NCBI GenBank assembly: GCA_039800165.1
Contig: JBDLRH010000106.1
Span: forward strand, 1 to 26,178
Direction: 5' to 3'
DNA length: 26,178 nt
Source: JBDLRH01 sp039800165
GTDB lineage: Bacteria > Pseudomonadota > Gammaproteobacteria > Burkholderiales > Burkholderiaceae_C
The notes beneath the pieces were generated by a model that was given only the letters and a program-made list of their open reading frames with translations, was not told the origin of the DNA and searched no databases. Position 1 is the first letter of the stretch; each line of letters begins with the position of its first letter. The position numbers and the translations under genes are program-made. Positions 1-8,725 of the stretch are shown in pieces.

Positions 1-1109
1 GCCTGCGCTGCCCGCAGCCGCGCGCGTTGCGGGTACGGGCGCTCGGCCAGGCCCGCGCGGCCGCGCGAGTCGCATTCGCAGGCCCACAGCACCTCGTCAA
101 AGCGCTCGGGCTTGCGGATCGCGTCGCAGCGCTCCAGCAGCCGCATCACCGCGGCGGCACCCAGCTCACCGCTGCGGTGGATGTGCCCGTGCTCGCGCGC
201 CACCACCTCGGCCAGTTCGCGGCAGTCGGTGGGCACGCGCCAGCGCTCGCACACCCGCTGCAGCATCTTCACGCTGCGCTGCTCGTGGCCGATGTGCCGC
301 GGCAATTCGTCGCGCGGCGTATTGCCCTTGCCCAGGTCGTGCAGCAGGCAGGCCAGCCGCACCGTCAGCGGTGCCTGCAGCTTTGCAGCCACATCCATCA
401 CCAGCATCATGTGCACACCGGTGTCCACTTCGGGGTGATGCTCTGCCGTCTGCGGCACGCCCCACAGCGCTTGCAGCTCGGGCAGCAGCACCTTCAAGGC
501 ACCGCAGTCGCGCAGCACCTGGAACATGCGTGAGGGCTTGGGCTCCATCAGCCCGCGCGAGAGCTCTTGCCACACGCGCTCGGGCACCAGGTGGTCGGCC
601 TCGCCGTCTTTCACCATGTCACGCATCAGCGCCAGCGTCTCGGGCGCCAGCGTGAAGTCGGCAAAGCGCGCGGCAAAGCGTGCCACGCGCAGGATGCGCA
701 CCGGGTCTTCGCGGAAGGCGTCGGTCACGTGGCGCAGCACCCGCTGCTGCAGGTCGCGCTGGCCACCGTAGGGGTCGATCAACCCCTCCAGCCCCTTGGC
801 ACCTGTGGGCTGCGCGATGGCGTTGATGGTGAGGTCGCGGCGCGCGAGGTCTTGCTCCAGCGTCACATCGGGCGCGGCATGCACGGTGAAGCCGCGGTAG
901 CCGCAGCCGCTTTTGCGCTCGGTGCGGGCCAGCGCGTATTCCTCGCGCGATTGCGGATGCAGGAAGACGGGGAAGTCGCGCCCCACGGGCTGGAAGCCCT
1001 GCGCGGTCATCTGCTCGGGCGTGGCGCCGACCACCACCCAGTCCACATCACGAATAGGCAGGCCCAGCAGCGCATCGCGCACCGCACCGCCGACCCGGAA
1101 GACTTGCAT
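1..1109 (-). CDS. cca: CCA-adding tRNA nucleotidyltransferase, C-terminus cut by window edge
   Basis: This enzyme adds or repairs the 3'-CCA end of tRNAs; the bacterial multifunctional form also carries an HD phosphohydrolase domain. I translated the minus strand from the ATG at 1109 and 369 residues are visible. The nucleotidyltransferase core shows GGAVRD (residues 7-12), the metal-binding pair D21 and D23 in DVDWVV, and RRDLTINA at 90-97. The HD motif is H257-D258 in LLHDLGKG. E. coli Cca has 412 residues, so about 40 residues probably lie outside the window. It is the last visible gene of a minus-strand run, 9 bp after the glutathione S-transferase gene, and is probably co-transcribed with it. 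Confidence 0.95.
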   Translation of the reverse strand, partial: MQVFRVGGAVRDALLGLPIRDVDWVVVGATPEQMTAQGFQPVGRDFPVFLHPQSREEYALARTERKSGCGYRGFTVHAAPDVTLEQDLARRDLTINAIAQPTGAKGLEGLIDPYGGQRDLQQRVLRHVTDAFREDPVRILRVARFAARFADFTLAPETLALMRDMVKDGEADHLVPERVWQELSRGLMEPKPSRMFQVLRDCGALKVLLPELQALWGVPQTAEHHPEVDTGVHMMLVMDVAAKLQAPLTVRLACLLHDLGKGNTPRDELPRHIGHEQRSVKMLQRVCERWRVPTDCRELAEVVAREHGHIHRSGELGAAAVMRLLERCDAIRKPERFDEVLWACECDSRGRAGLAERPYPQRARLRAAQ

Positions 1110-1118
1110 CGTGCGCCT

Positions 1119-1799
1119 CTAGCGCCGCAGGCGGTAGGGCTCCTCGAAATCGAGGAAGTCCTGCTCGGCCAGCGCGTCGGTGATCCAGGCCTGCACGCCA
1201 GGCAGTGCGCGCACCCGCTCCACATAGGCCTGGATGTCGGGCGGCAGCGGCAGCGCGTAGGTGATGAAGCGCATGCACACTGGCGCGTAGTAGGCGTCGG
1301 CGATGCTGAAGTCGCCGAACAGCATCGGCCCGTCGTGGTCTTGCAGCAGCTCGCGCCACATGTGCACGATGCGTTCGACATCGCTGCGCACCGCGGGGCG
1401 GTCGCGCCAGACCAGGGAACCGATGTCGGGTAGCGAAGCCTCGATGTTCATCGGGCAGGCACTGCGCAGCGCGCCAAAACCGCTGTGCATCTCGGCGCAG
1501 ATGCTGCGGGCACGGGCGCGCTGGCGTGCATTGCGCGGCCACAGGTTGTGCTGAGGAAACTTCTCGGCCAGGTACTCGGCAATCGCCAGCGTGTCCCACA
1601 CCGCCAGGCCGTCGTCCACCAGCAGCGGCACCTTGCCGGTGGGCGTCAGCGCCGACAGTGCGCGCTTGAACTCCGACTGCGCATCAAAGCTGTCAAAGCG
1701 CACCAACACCTCGTCAAATGCGATGCCGGACTGGCGCAGCAGCACCCACGGGCGCATCGACCACGACGAATAGTTCTTGTTGCCGATGTAGAGCTGCAT
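1119..1799 (-). CDS. Glutathione S-transferase family protein
   Basis: This is a 226-residue cytosolic GST-fold protein. The N-terminal thioredoxin-like domain opens MQLYIGNKNYSSWSMRPW, a start typical of a proteobacterial GST subgroup in which the serines of NYSSWS are candidates for activating glutathione. The TPTGKVPLL segment carries the conserved cis-proline region, and DTLAIAEYLAE is the usual glutathione-contact segment. The C-terminal half is the all-helical domain, including the FGDFSIADAYYAP stretch. The substrate is not apparent. The gene lies 8 bp after the NDUFA9-like gene and 9 bp before cca, so it is inside the slt-to-cca operon. The start at 1799 is chosen because it gives the family N-terminus exactly. 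Confidence 0.9.
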   Translation of the reverse strand: MQLYIGNKNYSSWSMRPWVLLRQSGIAFDEVLVRFDSFDAQSEFKRALSALTPTGKVPLLVDDGLAVWDTLAIAEYLAEKFPQHNLWPRNARQRARARSICAEMHSGFGALRSACPMNIEASLPDIGSLVWRDRPAVRSDVERIVHMWRELLQDHDGPMLFGDFSIADAYYAPVCMRFITYALPLPPDIQAYVERVRALPGVQAWITDALAEQDFLDFEEPYRLRR

Positions 1800-1807
1800 C
1801 TTGGCCT

Positions 1808-2776
1808 TCAGAAGCGTCTTGCGCCCTGACGCATGCGGTCCAGCGCGCTGCGCAGGCCGCGCCGGCCCAGGTAGGTGGGCGCCACCGCACTCAGCGCCGC
1901 TGGCGTGATGCCCAGCGCCTGCAGGCCCGGCAGCGTGCCGCTGGCCACGTTGTCCACCGACAGCGAGGCCACGTTGTCGCGGCTCATCAGCGGCTCGCCG
2001 GGCAGCAGCTCCATCAGCGCGGCCTGCAGCCGCCCCACCGACAGCGGCAGCGCCATCACCGGCCTCTCGTGCCCGGCGCAGCGGCCGGCCAGGCGCACCA
2101 GCTCGCCCAGGGTGAAGGTCTCGGGCCCGCAGGCCTCCAGCGTCTGGCCGATGCTGGCGCGGTCTCCCTTCGCACCCAACAGCGCATTCACCACCGCCTG
2201 AGCGACGTCTTCCACCCACACCGGCTGAAAACGCGTGCCGGCACCGGCCAGCGGCATCACCGGTGCCACGGCCTGCAGCGATGCGAAGGTGTTGAGGAAC
2301 TTGTCTTCCGCGCCGAAGATGACGCTCGGGCGCAGCACGGTCACATCCAGCCCGGATTCGCGCAGCACCGCTTCGCCGCGCGCCTTGCTGCGCTGGTACA
2401 TCGACGGGCCGCCGGCATCGGCGCCCAGCGCGCTGATGTGCACCAGGCGCTTGATGCCCGCCGCATGCATCGCGGCAGCCAGGGTGCGTGGCAGCACCAC
2501 ATGCGCCCGCTCGAACGCCGCCTCGTTGCCGTGCAGGATGGCGATCAGGTTGACCACGGCGTCGTGGCCGGGCAGCAGTCGCGCCAGTTGTGCGGCGTCG
2601 TGCACGTCGGCCACCGCCACATCCAGCAGCGGCAGCATCTGGATGTCGCGCGCGCGGTCGATGCGCCGGGTGGGCACGGTCACACGCGTGCCCTGGGCCA
2701 CCAGCTTTTCGCACACATGGCGGCCCACGAAGCCGGTGCCGCCCAGCACCAGCACGCGCTTCGGTGGGGTGGTCAT
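1808..2776 (-). CDS. NAD(P)-binding protein, complex I NDUFA9-like atypical SDR
   Basis: This is a 322-residue atypical short-chain dehydrogenase with an N-terminal Rossmann fold. The dinucleotide motif GGTGFVG gives G12-x-x-G15-x-x-G18. A YxxxK pair is present (Y127, K131), followed by VLRPSVIFG, typical of the NDUFA9/NmrA-like branch. Members are usually annotated as complex I NDUFA9-like or as sugar-nucleotide epimerase-like proteins; the bacterial substrate is not known to me. Its ATG overlaps the slt stop as ATGA (2773-2776), which implies translational coupling. A longer in-frame reading upstream exists only because the frame stays open antiphase within slt, and I reject it. Confidence 0.88.
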   Translation of the reverse strand: MTTPPKRVLVLGGTGFVGRHVCEKLVAQGTRVTVPTRRIDRARDIQMLPLLDVAVADVHDAAQLARLLPGHDAVVNLIAILHGNEAAFERAHVVLPRTLAAAMHAAGIKRLVHISALGADAGGPSMYQRSKARGEAVLRESGLDVTVLRPSVIFGAEDKFLNTFASLQAVAPVMPLAGAGTRFQPVWVEDVAQAVVNALLGAKGDRASIGQTLEACGPETFTLGELVRLAGRCAGHERPVMALPLSVGRLQAALMELLPGEPLMSRDNVASLSVDNVASGTLPGLQALGITPAALSAVAPTYLGRRGLRSALDRMRQGARRF

Positions 2777-4836
2777 GGCAGGTCCTTGTTGGGTTCGGGT
2801 TGCGAGGCGTCGCGCGGGCCCACCGTGCCCAGCCGCGCCCGCAGCGACTGCGGCTGGCCGCTCAGGATGGCGGCGTAGATGGTGGCGTTGGACAGCACCT
2901 TCTTGACGTAGTCGCGCGTCTCGCTGAAGGGCACGTTCTCGGCCCAGATCGCGCCCTCGAGCACCGGGCCGCTGCCGCCCGGCGCACGCCAGGCCCGCGG
3001 GCGGCTGGGGCCGGCGTTGTAGGCCGCAGCGGCCAATGGCATCGAGCCGGCAAAGTCGTCCAGCACCAGCTTCAGGTAGCCGGTGCCGATGGCGATGTTG
3101 GTGTCGCGGTCGTTGATCTGATCCGGCGTGAAGCCGGTCAGCCCGATCTTGCGCGCCGTCCAGCGCGCGGTGGCCGGCATCACCTGCATCAGCCCCGATG
3201 CGCCGACATGCGAGCGCGCGTTCATGATGAAGCGGCTCTCCTGACGGATCAGGCCGTACACGTAGGACGGGTCGAGCCCGATCTCGCGGCTGCGTGCCAC
3301 CACCTGCTCGCGAAACGGCATCGGGAAGCGCTGCGCCACGTCGATGTCGGTGCGGGTGCGCTCGCTGGTGTTGATGCAGCGGTCCCACACCTCGCGCTCG
3401 CAGGCCACCTGCGCGGCCGCCAGCAGCTCGCGCTCGGGCATGCCGCCGGGCGTGGCCAGGTTGGTGCTGTAGTTCCATTCACGCACGCCGTCCGGGCGCA
3501 GGCCAATGGCGATGGCGTGCAGCGCGCGCTGCAGCCCGGGGTGGCGGCGCGCCTGCGCCATCTCGTCTGCGGTGGGCGGTGCGGGCACCGGAGGCAGCGT
3601 GATCTTCTGGCCGGTGGCTTCCAGCGCCAGCTGCTCATAGAAGCCGCGCATCGACGCAATCGACTGCATCGCGGCCAGGCCTTCGGCGCGGTGTTGCTCT
3701 GTCTGGCCCGGCGCCATCAGCGCGCGGGCGCGCCAGTACACCCAGGTCGGGTCTTGCCGGCCGGCCGGGCTCATCGCGCGAATGGCGTCAAACACCTGGT
3801 TCCAGCGTGGCGTGGCGCCAGCGCGCAGGGCGGCGCGCGCTTTCCAGCCCAGCATGTCATCGCTCAGGTCGGACAGGCGGGCCACCTGCGCAAAGTGCTC
3901 CAGCGCGCGTGCGTCCAGCCGCTGCGCAGCCAGCCGGCCGAGCACCCCCCACACCCAGTGGCGCTCTTCGGGCGTGAGCTGCGGGCCCCACTTGGCATCG
4001 AGCTGGCGTGCGGCGCCGTCCAGGTCGGTGGCGGCCAGCCGGATCAGCGCCAGCGTGATCAGCTCACGCCGCGTCTGCGAGAACGCGGTCACGCGGCTGG
4101 TGAGGAACTTGGTGGGCGACTGGTGCAGCTCGGCCACGGCCGCCGCCGCCTTGGGCGCCACTGTTTCCACCGCATCGGCCGCCGCGCGCGGGCGGTTGGC
4201 CTCGACGGCCAGGCGCGCCTTGCGCCACGCATCCAGCGCCGGCATCTGCTTGTCGGCGATCAGGTGCCTGGCCGCGAGCGTGCAGCCGTCGTCGGCATCG
4301 CGCAGTGCATGCCAGTTGCTGCGCACCACCTCGGCCAGCGGCGTGCCCCCGCCGGGGCCGGGCACCACGCCCAGATGCTGCACCAAGGCGGCATAGCAGC
4401 GCACCTCGCGGTCGTCGTTCATGCGAAAGCGCGCATGCTCGGCGGCGAAGGCCTGCCATTCACGGCGCTGGCCCAGCACCAGCAGCCAGTCGTTGCGCAG
4501 CCGGTCTTCCTGGTAGGTGCCTTCCCAGCGCGTCAGGAAGTCGCGCACCTGCTCGGCGCTGGCTTCATCCAGCCGCGCGCGCAGCTCCCAGTAGGCAGCC
4601 CAAGGCTCCAGGATGTGGCCGCGCGTCTGTGGCAGCAGCTGCGACAGCCGGCGCTTGTCGCCGCGGCGAAAGGCCTGCTGCATCTCGAGCACCACCGCGT
4701 CGGTGCGCTCGTCGGTGCGCGGCGCGGCTGCCAAGGCCGGGCTGGCCGATGTGCCCTGCGCCAGCGCGCCGCTGGCTGCGCCGAAGCCGGCGCTTGCTGC
4801 CACTGCAATCAGTGTCAGAATCGTTCGAAACTGCAT
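2773..4836 (-). CDS. slt: Soluble lytic murein transglycosylase
   Basis: This periplasmic enzyme cleaves the MurNAc-GlcNAc bond of peptidoglycan to give 1,6-anhydro products. The 687-residue protein begins with a signal peptide (MQFRTILTLIAVAASAGFGA, probable cleavage after ALA-Q near residue 27). A long alpha-helical superhelix (about 50-480) follows, then the SLT catalytic domain. The catalytic glutamate is E533 in YGLIRQESRF, followed by GASGLMQVMPATA and AAAAYNAGPSR, all diagnostic of family 1 transglycosylases. Its length is close to E. coli Slt70. It heads the operon slt / NDUFA9-like / gst / cca and is divergent from the formyl-THF cyclo-ligase gene, with 9 bp between the two start codons. 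Confidence 0.95.
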   Translation of the reverse strand: MQFRTILTLIAVAASAGFGAASGALAQGTSASPALAAAPRTDERTDAVVLEMQQAFRRGDKRRLSQLLPQTRGHILEPWAAYWELRARLDEASAEQVRDFLTRWEGTYQEDRLRNDWLLVLGQRREWQAFAAEHARFRMNDDREVRCYAALVQHLGVVPGPGGGTPLAEVVRSNWHALRDADDGCTLAARHLIADKQMPALDAWRKARLAVEANRPRAAADAVETVAPKAAAAVAELHQSPTKFLTSRVTAFSQTRRELITLALIRLAATDLDGAARQLDAKWGPQLTPEERHWVWGVLGRLAAQRLDARALEHFAQVARLSDLSDDMLGWKARAALRAGATPRWNQVFDAIRAMSPAGRQDPTWVYWRARALMAPGQTEQHRAEGLAAMQSIASMRGFYEQLALEATGQKITLPPVPAPPTADEMAQARRHPGLQRALHAIAIGLRPDGVREWNYSTNLATPGGMPERELLAAAQVACEREVWDRCINTSERTRTDIDVAQRFPMPFREQVVARSREIGLDPSYVYGLIRQESRFIMNARSHVGASGLMQVMPATARWTARKIGLTGFTPDQINDRDTNIAIGTGYLKLVLDDFAGSMPLAAAAYNAGPSRPRAWRAPGGSGPVLEGAIWAENVPFSETRDYVKKVLSNATIYAAILSGQPQSLRARLGTVGPRDASQPEPNKDLP

Positions 4837-4845
4837 CCGGGAATT

Positions 4846-5433
4846 ATGGACAAGTCAGAGGAAAAGCGGATCCTGCGAAAGGCCCTGGTCGAAGACCGGC
4901 TTCGCATGCCCGACCGGCTGCAGCGCGCCGAGCTGCTGCAGCGGGTGATGCGCATCTGGCTGGTGGGCCGCCCTGATGTGTCGATTGGCGCCTACTGGCC
5001 GATCAAGGGCGAGTTCGATCCGCTGCCCGCGCTGCACCGCTGGAAGGAAGACGGCGAGCTGCTCGACCAGCCGCAGCGCCGCCGCATCGGCCTGCCGGTG
5101 GTGGACAAGCTCAAGAAGACGCTGAAGTTCCATGCGTGGTACCCCGGCTGCCCGATGGAGGAAGACGCCTACGGCATCCCCAAGCCCAAGGACACCGAGG
5201 TGATCGTGCCCACGCTGCTGTTCGTGCCCTGCGTGGGCTACGGCCCCGGCGGCTACCGGCTGGGCTATGGCGGCGGCTTTTACGACCGCACGCTGGCCGC
5301 GCTGCAGCCGCGGCCCTTCACCGTGGGGCTGGGCTACACGCAGGGCTTCCTGCCCGACCTGGACCCCGAGCCGCACGACCAGCCGCTGGACGCCATCCTC
5401 AACGACAACGGCGTGGTCTGGCCGATCGGCTGA
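4846..5433 (+). CDS. 5-formyltetrahydrofolate cyclo-ligase
   Basis: This cytosolic enzyme converts 5-formyl-THF to 5,10-methenyl-THF using ATP and returns folinate to the one-carbon pool. The product has 195 residues. The signature segment is GYGPGGYRLGYGGGFYDRTL at 131-150, matching the family G-x-R-x-G-x-G-x-G-Y/F-Y-D motif, and the basic N-terminal region (K7, R8, R11, K12) fits the ATP site. The frame stays open far upstream, but that part is a shadow of slt; the ATG at 4846 gives the normal N-terminus. Upstream is only a weak GGGA ribosome site close to the ATG. Its promoter must lie inside the 5' end of slt. The family is also named YgfA or FAU. Confidence 0.93.
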   Translation: MDKSEEKRILRKALVEDRLRMPDRLQRAELLQRVMRIWLVGRPDVSIGAYWPIKGEFDPLPALHRWKEDGELLDQPQRRRIGLPVVDKLKKTLKFHAWYPGCPMEEDAYGIPKPKDTEVIVPTLLFVPCVGYGPGGYRLGYGGGFYDRTLAALQPRPFTVGLGYTQGFLPDLDPEPHDQPLDAILNDNGVVWPIG

Positions 5434-5462
5434 GGCCTGCGCGGCGCCCCGGTTCACCTCAC

Positions 5463-6092
5463 ATGGCCCGTCCCAAGTCACAGCAGCACGAGCTGCGACG
5501 CGATGCCATCCTCGACCGCGCGGCCGAGTGCTTTGCGCGCAAGAGCTACCCCGCTGCCACGATGAACGACATCGCACTGGCCTGCGGCACCAGCAAGGCG
5601 CGGCTGTACCACTACTACGAAAGCAAGGAAGCGATCCTGTTTGACCTGCTGGACCGCTACACCCAGCGCCTGCTGGCGATCATCGGCCAGGCCGAGGCCA
5701 CCGCGCAGCGCCGCAGCCTGGACGACCGCGCCTCGCTGCATGAGCTGATCCGCAGCTTCCTGCAGGAATACCAGACCTCGGCCACGCGCCATGTGGCACT
5801 GCTGCACGACGCGCCGTTTCTCGGCGAGGAGCAGCGCGAGCTGATCCTCAATCGCCAGCGCGACGTGGTGTCGGCGGTCACGCGCTTCTTGCGCCGCGCC
5901 TACCCCACGCGGCTGAACGCGCACAACCAGACGGCCATCACGATGATGCTGTTCGGCATGATCAACTGGACTTTCACCTGGCTGCGACCGGGCGGGCCGA
6001 TGAGTTATGCCGCCTTTGCCGACGAGGTGATCGCGGTGCTGGAGCGCGGGCTGGCCGCACCCGCAGCGGGTCGGCCAGAGCGAGCAAGCTGA
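5463..6092 (+). CDS. TetR/AcrR-family transcriptional regulator
   Basis: This is a 209-residue DNA-binding regulator. The N-terminal TetR domain is clear: RRDAILDRAAECFARKSYPA, then the helix-turn-helix TMNDIALACGTSKARLYHYY at about residues 33-52, and KEAILFDLLD at the start of the ligand domain. The C-terminal helical domain (about 60-200) has no diagnostic ligand motif, so the effector is unknown. It begins 29 bp after the cyclo-ligase stop and is probably co-transcribed with it. It converges on argO with 6 bp between the stops. No acyl-CoA or efflux gene it might obviously control is adjacent. Confidence 0.9.
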   Translation: MARPKSQQHELRRDAILDRAAECFARKSYPAATMNDIALACGTSKARLYHYYESKEAILFDLLDRYTQRLLAIIGQAEATAQRRSLDDRASLHELIRSFLQEYQTSATRHVALLHDAPFLGEEQRELILNRQRDVVSAVTRFLRRAYPTRLNAHNQTAITMMLFGMINWTFTWLRPGGPMSYAAFADEVIAVLERGLAAPAAGRPERAS

Positions 6093-6098
6093 GCGCCC

Positions 6099-6740
6099 TC
6101 AGCCGCCTTGCCATGCATGGCGCACCAGCAGCGCCGACAGCACCAGCATGGTGATGCCGATCAGGCCGTCGAGCACCTGCCACGCGCGCGGCCGCGCAAA
6201 CCACGGCGCCAGCCAGCGCGCGCCAAAGCCGAGCGCCGCAAACCAGCTCAGGCTGGCGGTGCTGGCCCCACCGATGAACCACGGCTGCAGCGCCGGCGAC
6301 TGCTGCGCGCCGATGCTGCCCACCAGCAGCACCGTGTCGAGGTACACATGCGGATTGAGCAGGGTGAAGGCAGCGGCCTGTGCCAGCGCGGCGCCGCGAC
6401 TCAGGCCACCGCCGTCGGCGGACGCCTGCAGCGACTGCGAGGTGCCCGCGCGGCGCAGGGCCCGCAAGCCGTACACCGCCAAAAAGGCTGCCCCGGCCAG
6501 CGCCAGCACGCGCGCCAGGCCCGGGCGGTCACCCAGCGCCTGCGCCATGCCCAGCACCCCGGCGGCCATCAGCAAGGCATCGCTGGCTGCGCAAAACAGC
6601 ACGATGCTCCCCACCTGCTCGCGGCGCAGCCCCTGGCGCAGCACAAAGGCGTTTTGTGCGCCGATGGCCACGATCAGGCTCAGGCCGAGCACGAAGCCCT
6701 GCACCGCCACCGACAGCGCCGTCATGTGGGCGCCCGCCAT
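6099..6740 (-). CDS. argO: ArgO/LysE-family amino-acid exporter
   Basis: This inner-membrane exporter of the LysE family has 213 residues and about six hydrophobic segments. E. coli ArgO exports arginine and canavanine. The N-terminal segment VLGLSLIVAIGAQNAFVLRQG is the family hallmark and LLNPHVYLDTVLLVG is the second conserved block (about residues 126-140); both match the ArgO branch better than the RhtB branch. The start could be at 6740 or at the second Met (MTALS, 6725); the latter fits ArgO N-termini better. It is divergent from the metallo-beta-lactamase-fold gene across an AT-rich spacer. In enterics argO is controlled by ArgP and Lrp; no argP is adjacent here, though an Lrp/AsnC gene lies 5 kb away. 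Confidence 0.88.
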   Translation of the reverse strand: MAGAHMTALSVAVQGFVLGLSLIVAIGAQNAFVLRQGLRREQVGSIVLFCAASDALLMAAGVLGMAQALGDRPGLARVLALAGAAFLAVYGLRALRRAGTSQSLQASADGGGLSRGAALAQAAAFTLLNPHVYLDTVLLVGSIGAQQSPALQPWFIGGASTASLSWFAALGFGARWLAPWFARPRAWQVLDGLIGITMLVLSALLVRHAWQGG

Positions 6741-6750
6741 GCACCCGCCT

Positions 6751-6821
6751 CGCGTTTACTCATTCGAAATGGATTACGGATAGTAAAATTTTCGTTCATC
6801 GATTCATTCACAGAGAGCCCC
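6751..6821. promoter_or_regulatory. AT-rich divergent control region between argO and the MBL-fold gene
   Basis: This is one of only a few AT-rich patches in the window (ATTACGGATAGTAAAATTTT near 6773-6792). Candidate -10 elements are TAAAAT at 6784-6789 on the plus strand and TACTAT on the minus strand, but neither has a convincing -35 at normal spacing. I therefore call it a control region and do not assign a promoter. Confidence 0.35.
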
Positions 6822-7811
6822 ATGTCCAAAGCGTTCGCGTCCCAGGCCGACCTCACCGACAAGAAGATCACCTTCGAGCAGCTCAGCAAGCACTGCTGGG
6901 CCTACACCGCCGAGGGCGACCCGAACTCGGGCGTGATCATCGGTGATCGCTTCATCATGGTGAGCGACGCCACCGCCACGCCGGCCATGGCGCAGGACCT
7001 GATCAGGAAGATCCGCACCGTCAGCGACAAGCCGATCAAGTATGTGCTGCTGACGCACTACCACGCGGTGCGTGTGCTGGGCGCCTATGCCTACGCGGCC
7101 GAGGGCGCGACCGAGATCATCGCCAGCCAGGGCACGCTGGAACTCATCAAGGAGCGCGGCGCGCAGGACATGAAGAGCGAGATGGAGCGCTTTCCGCGCC
7201 TGTTCCGCAACGCCGAGTCGGTGCCCGGCCTGACCTGGCCGACCATGGTGATCGACGGCGGCAACCCGGTGAAGGGCGAGGTGCCCGGCAAGCTGCGCAT
7301 CAACCTGGGTGGCGTGGTGGTGCAGATCTGGCATCCGGGCCCGGGCCACACCCGTGGCGACACGATCGCGTGGGTGGAAGAAGAGGGCGTGCTCTACAGC
7401 GGCGACCTGGTCGAGTACGAGGCGGGCGTGTACACCGGTGACGCGCAACTGGAAGAGTGGCCCGCCACGCTGGAGGCGCTGCGCGCGCTGAACGCGCAGT
7501 ACATCGTGCCCGGCCGCGGCGAGGCGATGAAGGGCCGCGCCAACGTAAACAAGGCGCTGGACTACACCAAGCGCTGGGTTGAGACGCTGTACCGCTGCGG
7601 CAAGGAGGCCGCGGCCGCCGGCATGGACCTGAAGGCCGCGATGGCGCACACCCGCAAGGCGATGGACCCGGTGTTCGGCCATGTGTTCATCTACGAGCAC
7701 TGCCTGCCGTTCGACGTGAGCCGCGCCTACGACGAAGCCAAGGGGATCAAGAACCCGCGCATCTGGACGGCCGAGCGCGACAAGGAGATGTGGGCCGCGC
7801 TGCAGGCCTGA
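6822..7811 (+). CDS. MBL-fold hydrolase-like protein with incomplete metal site
   Basis: This 329-residue protein has the metallo-beta-lactamase fold. The HxHxDH motif appears as H79-Y-H81-A-V83-R84, so the two histidines of site 1 are kept while the Asp and His of site 2 are Val and Arg. GPGHTRGD supplies the third site-1 histidine (H176) and LYSGDLVEYEAG the bridging D195. The usual late GHG histidine is R232 in PGRGEA. A single-metal enzyme or altered chemistry is therefore likely. I recall the THYHAVRVLGA form in other proteobacterial proteins, so it may be a subfamily trait and not decay. Its substrate is unknown. It stands alone, divergent from argO and convergent with the DUF6279 lipoprotein gene. 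Confidence 0.85.
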   Translation: MSKAFASQADLTDKKITFEQLSKHCWAYTAEGDPNSGVIIGDRFIMVSDATATPAMAQDLIRKIRTVSDKPIKYVLLTHYHAVRVLGAYAYAAEGATEIIASQGTLELIKERGAQDMKSEMERFPRLFRNAESVPGLTWPTMVIDGGNPVKGEVPGKLRINLGGVVVQIWHPGPGHTRGDTIAWVEEEGVLYSGDLVEYEAGVYTGDAQLEEWPATLEALRALNAQYIVPGRGEAMKGRANVNKALDYTKRWVETLYRCGKEAAAAGMDLKAAMAHTRKAMDPVFGHVFIYEHCLPFDVSRAYDEAKGIKNPRIWTAERDKEMWAALQA

Positions 7812-7843
7812 GCCTGTGCCGTGCGAATGACGCCGCAGCGCCC

Positions 7844-8725
7844 TTACCGCGCCGCGGCCAGCTCGCGCAGGTCACGCGCGTAGGCACGCATGCGGCGTGC
7901 GGCCGACTCGCGCTGCGCGGTGCTGGTGCTGGCGTGCAGCGCGGCAAACAGGGCGCAGCCTTCGGCCTGCATCGCGTCGCGGTGGCGCTGCCATGCGGGG
8001 TCGGGTGAGCTTTGCACGCGGTCGAGCAGCGCACGCACCTGGCGGCGCGCGGCAATCGGCGCGGTGCCCGGGGCGTTGACCTCGCGCAGCACCTGCAGCA
8101 CGTCGCGCTGGCGTCGCTGGCGCTCGGCCCAGGTCAGGTTCACATCCCAGCCGGACTGCGTGAGCTGCTGGCGCACCAGCGTGCGCTGGCGCTCGTCCAG
8201 CGATCCGTAGATGCTTTCGATGCGGTCTACCCAGCTCTTCACGCGCTTGTCCAGGCGGCGCGCGGGCGTGGTGTCGAGCCAGTCCTTGCGCCAGGTGGCG
8301 TCGTCGCGCTCAAAGCGGCGCTGCAGGTGCGCGATCTGCTCGGGCGTCATGCTGGTGGCCAGCGTCACCAGGGCGGGCTCGGCCTGGTTGGACACCGCCT
8401 GGATGCGTGCACGCACCTCTTGCGCCACCACGCAGGCGCGCGGCGCCGCGATCTCGCCCATGGCCAGCTGCTCCACCTCGTCGAGCAAGGCGGCGTAGCG
8501 CGGCAGCTCCTGCGCGCGGTGCCACTGCAGCAGCCGCGACAGGTCTTCCTTCACCTTGGGCGACTGCGTGTCGTTGATCTCCACGTAGCCGTTGAGCCAC
8601 AGGTAGATGGCCTCGGGCGCGGCGCCGTAGCCGATCTTGATGGCGCTGCAGCCGCCCAGCAGGCCGGTGATCACCGGCAGCGCCAGCAGGCAGATAATCC
8701 GTCTCCACAAGGACGATGTGCTCAT
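7844..8725 (-). CDS. DUF6279-type lipoprotein of unknown function
   Basis: This 293-residue protein starts with a lipoprotein signal peptide, MSTSSLWRRIICLLALPV, with lipobox LLGGC and lipidated Cys26. Ser at +2 predicts outer-membrane sorting. The mature start SAIKIGYGAAPEAIYLWLNG, with later LLQWHRAQELPRYA and many W/R/Q-rich helices, matches what I recall of the DUF6279 family. The role is unknown. The frame is open further upstream, but only the start at 8725 puts the signal peptide at the N-terminus. That ATG overlaps the possible glmU ATG on the other strand (CATG at 8723-8726), so each gene's promoter must lie in the other's 5' coding region. Confidence 0.82.
   Translation of the reverse strand: MSTSSLWRRIICLLALPVITGLLGGCSAIKIGYGAAPEAIYLWLNGYVEINDTQSPKVKEDLSRLLQWHRAQELPRYAALLDEVEQLAMGEIAAPRACVVAQEVRARIQAVSNQAEPALVTLATSMTPEQIAHLQRRFERDDATWRKDWLDTTPARRLDKRVKSWVDRIESIYGSLDERQRTLVRQQLTQSGWDVNLTWAERQRRQRDVLQVLREVNAPGTAPIAARRQVRALLDRVQSSPDPAWQRHRDAMQAEGCALFAALHASTSTAQRESAARRMRAYARDLRELAAAR

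Noticed and set aside
1119..2714. A single long frame joining part of the NDUFA9-like region to the GST
   Set aside because: The upstream part is out of frame with the recognisable NAD-binding protein; the GST starts cleanly at 1799.
2590..4845. A long upstream extension of the formyl-THF cyclo-ligase frame
   Set aside because: The extension runs antisense to slt and the NDUFA9-like gene and resembles no protein. The family N-terminus begins at 4846.
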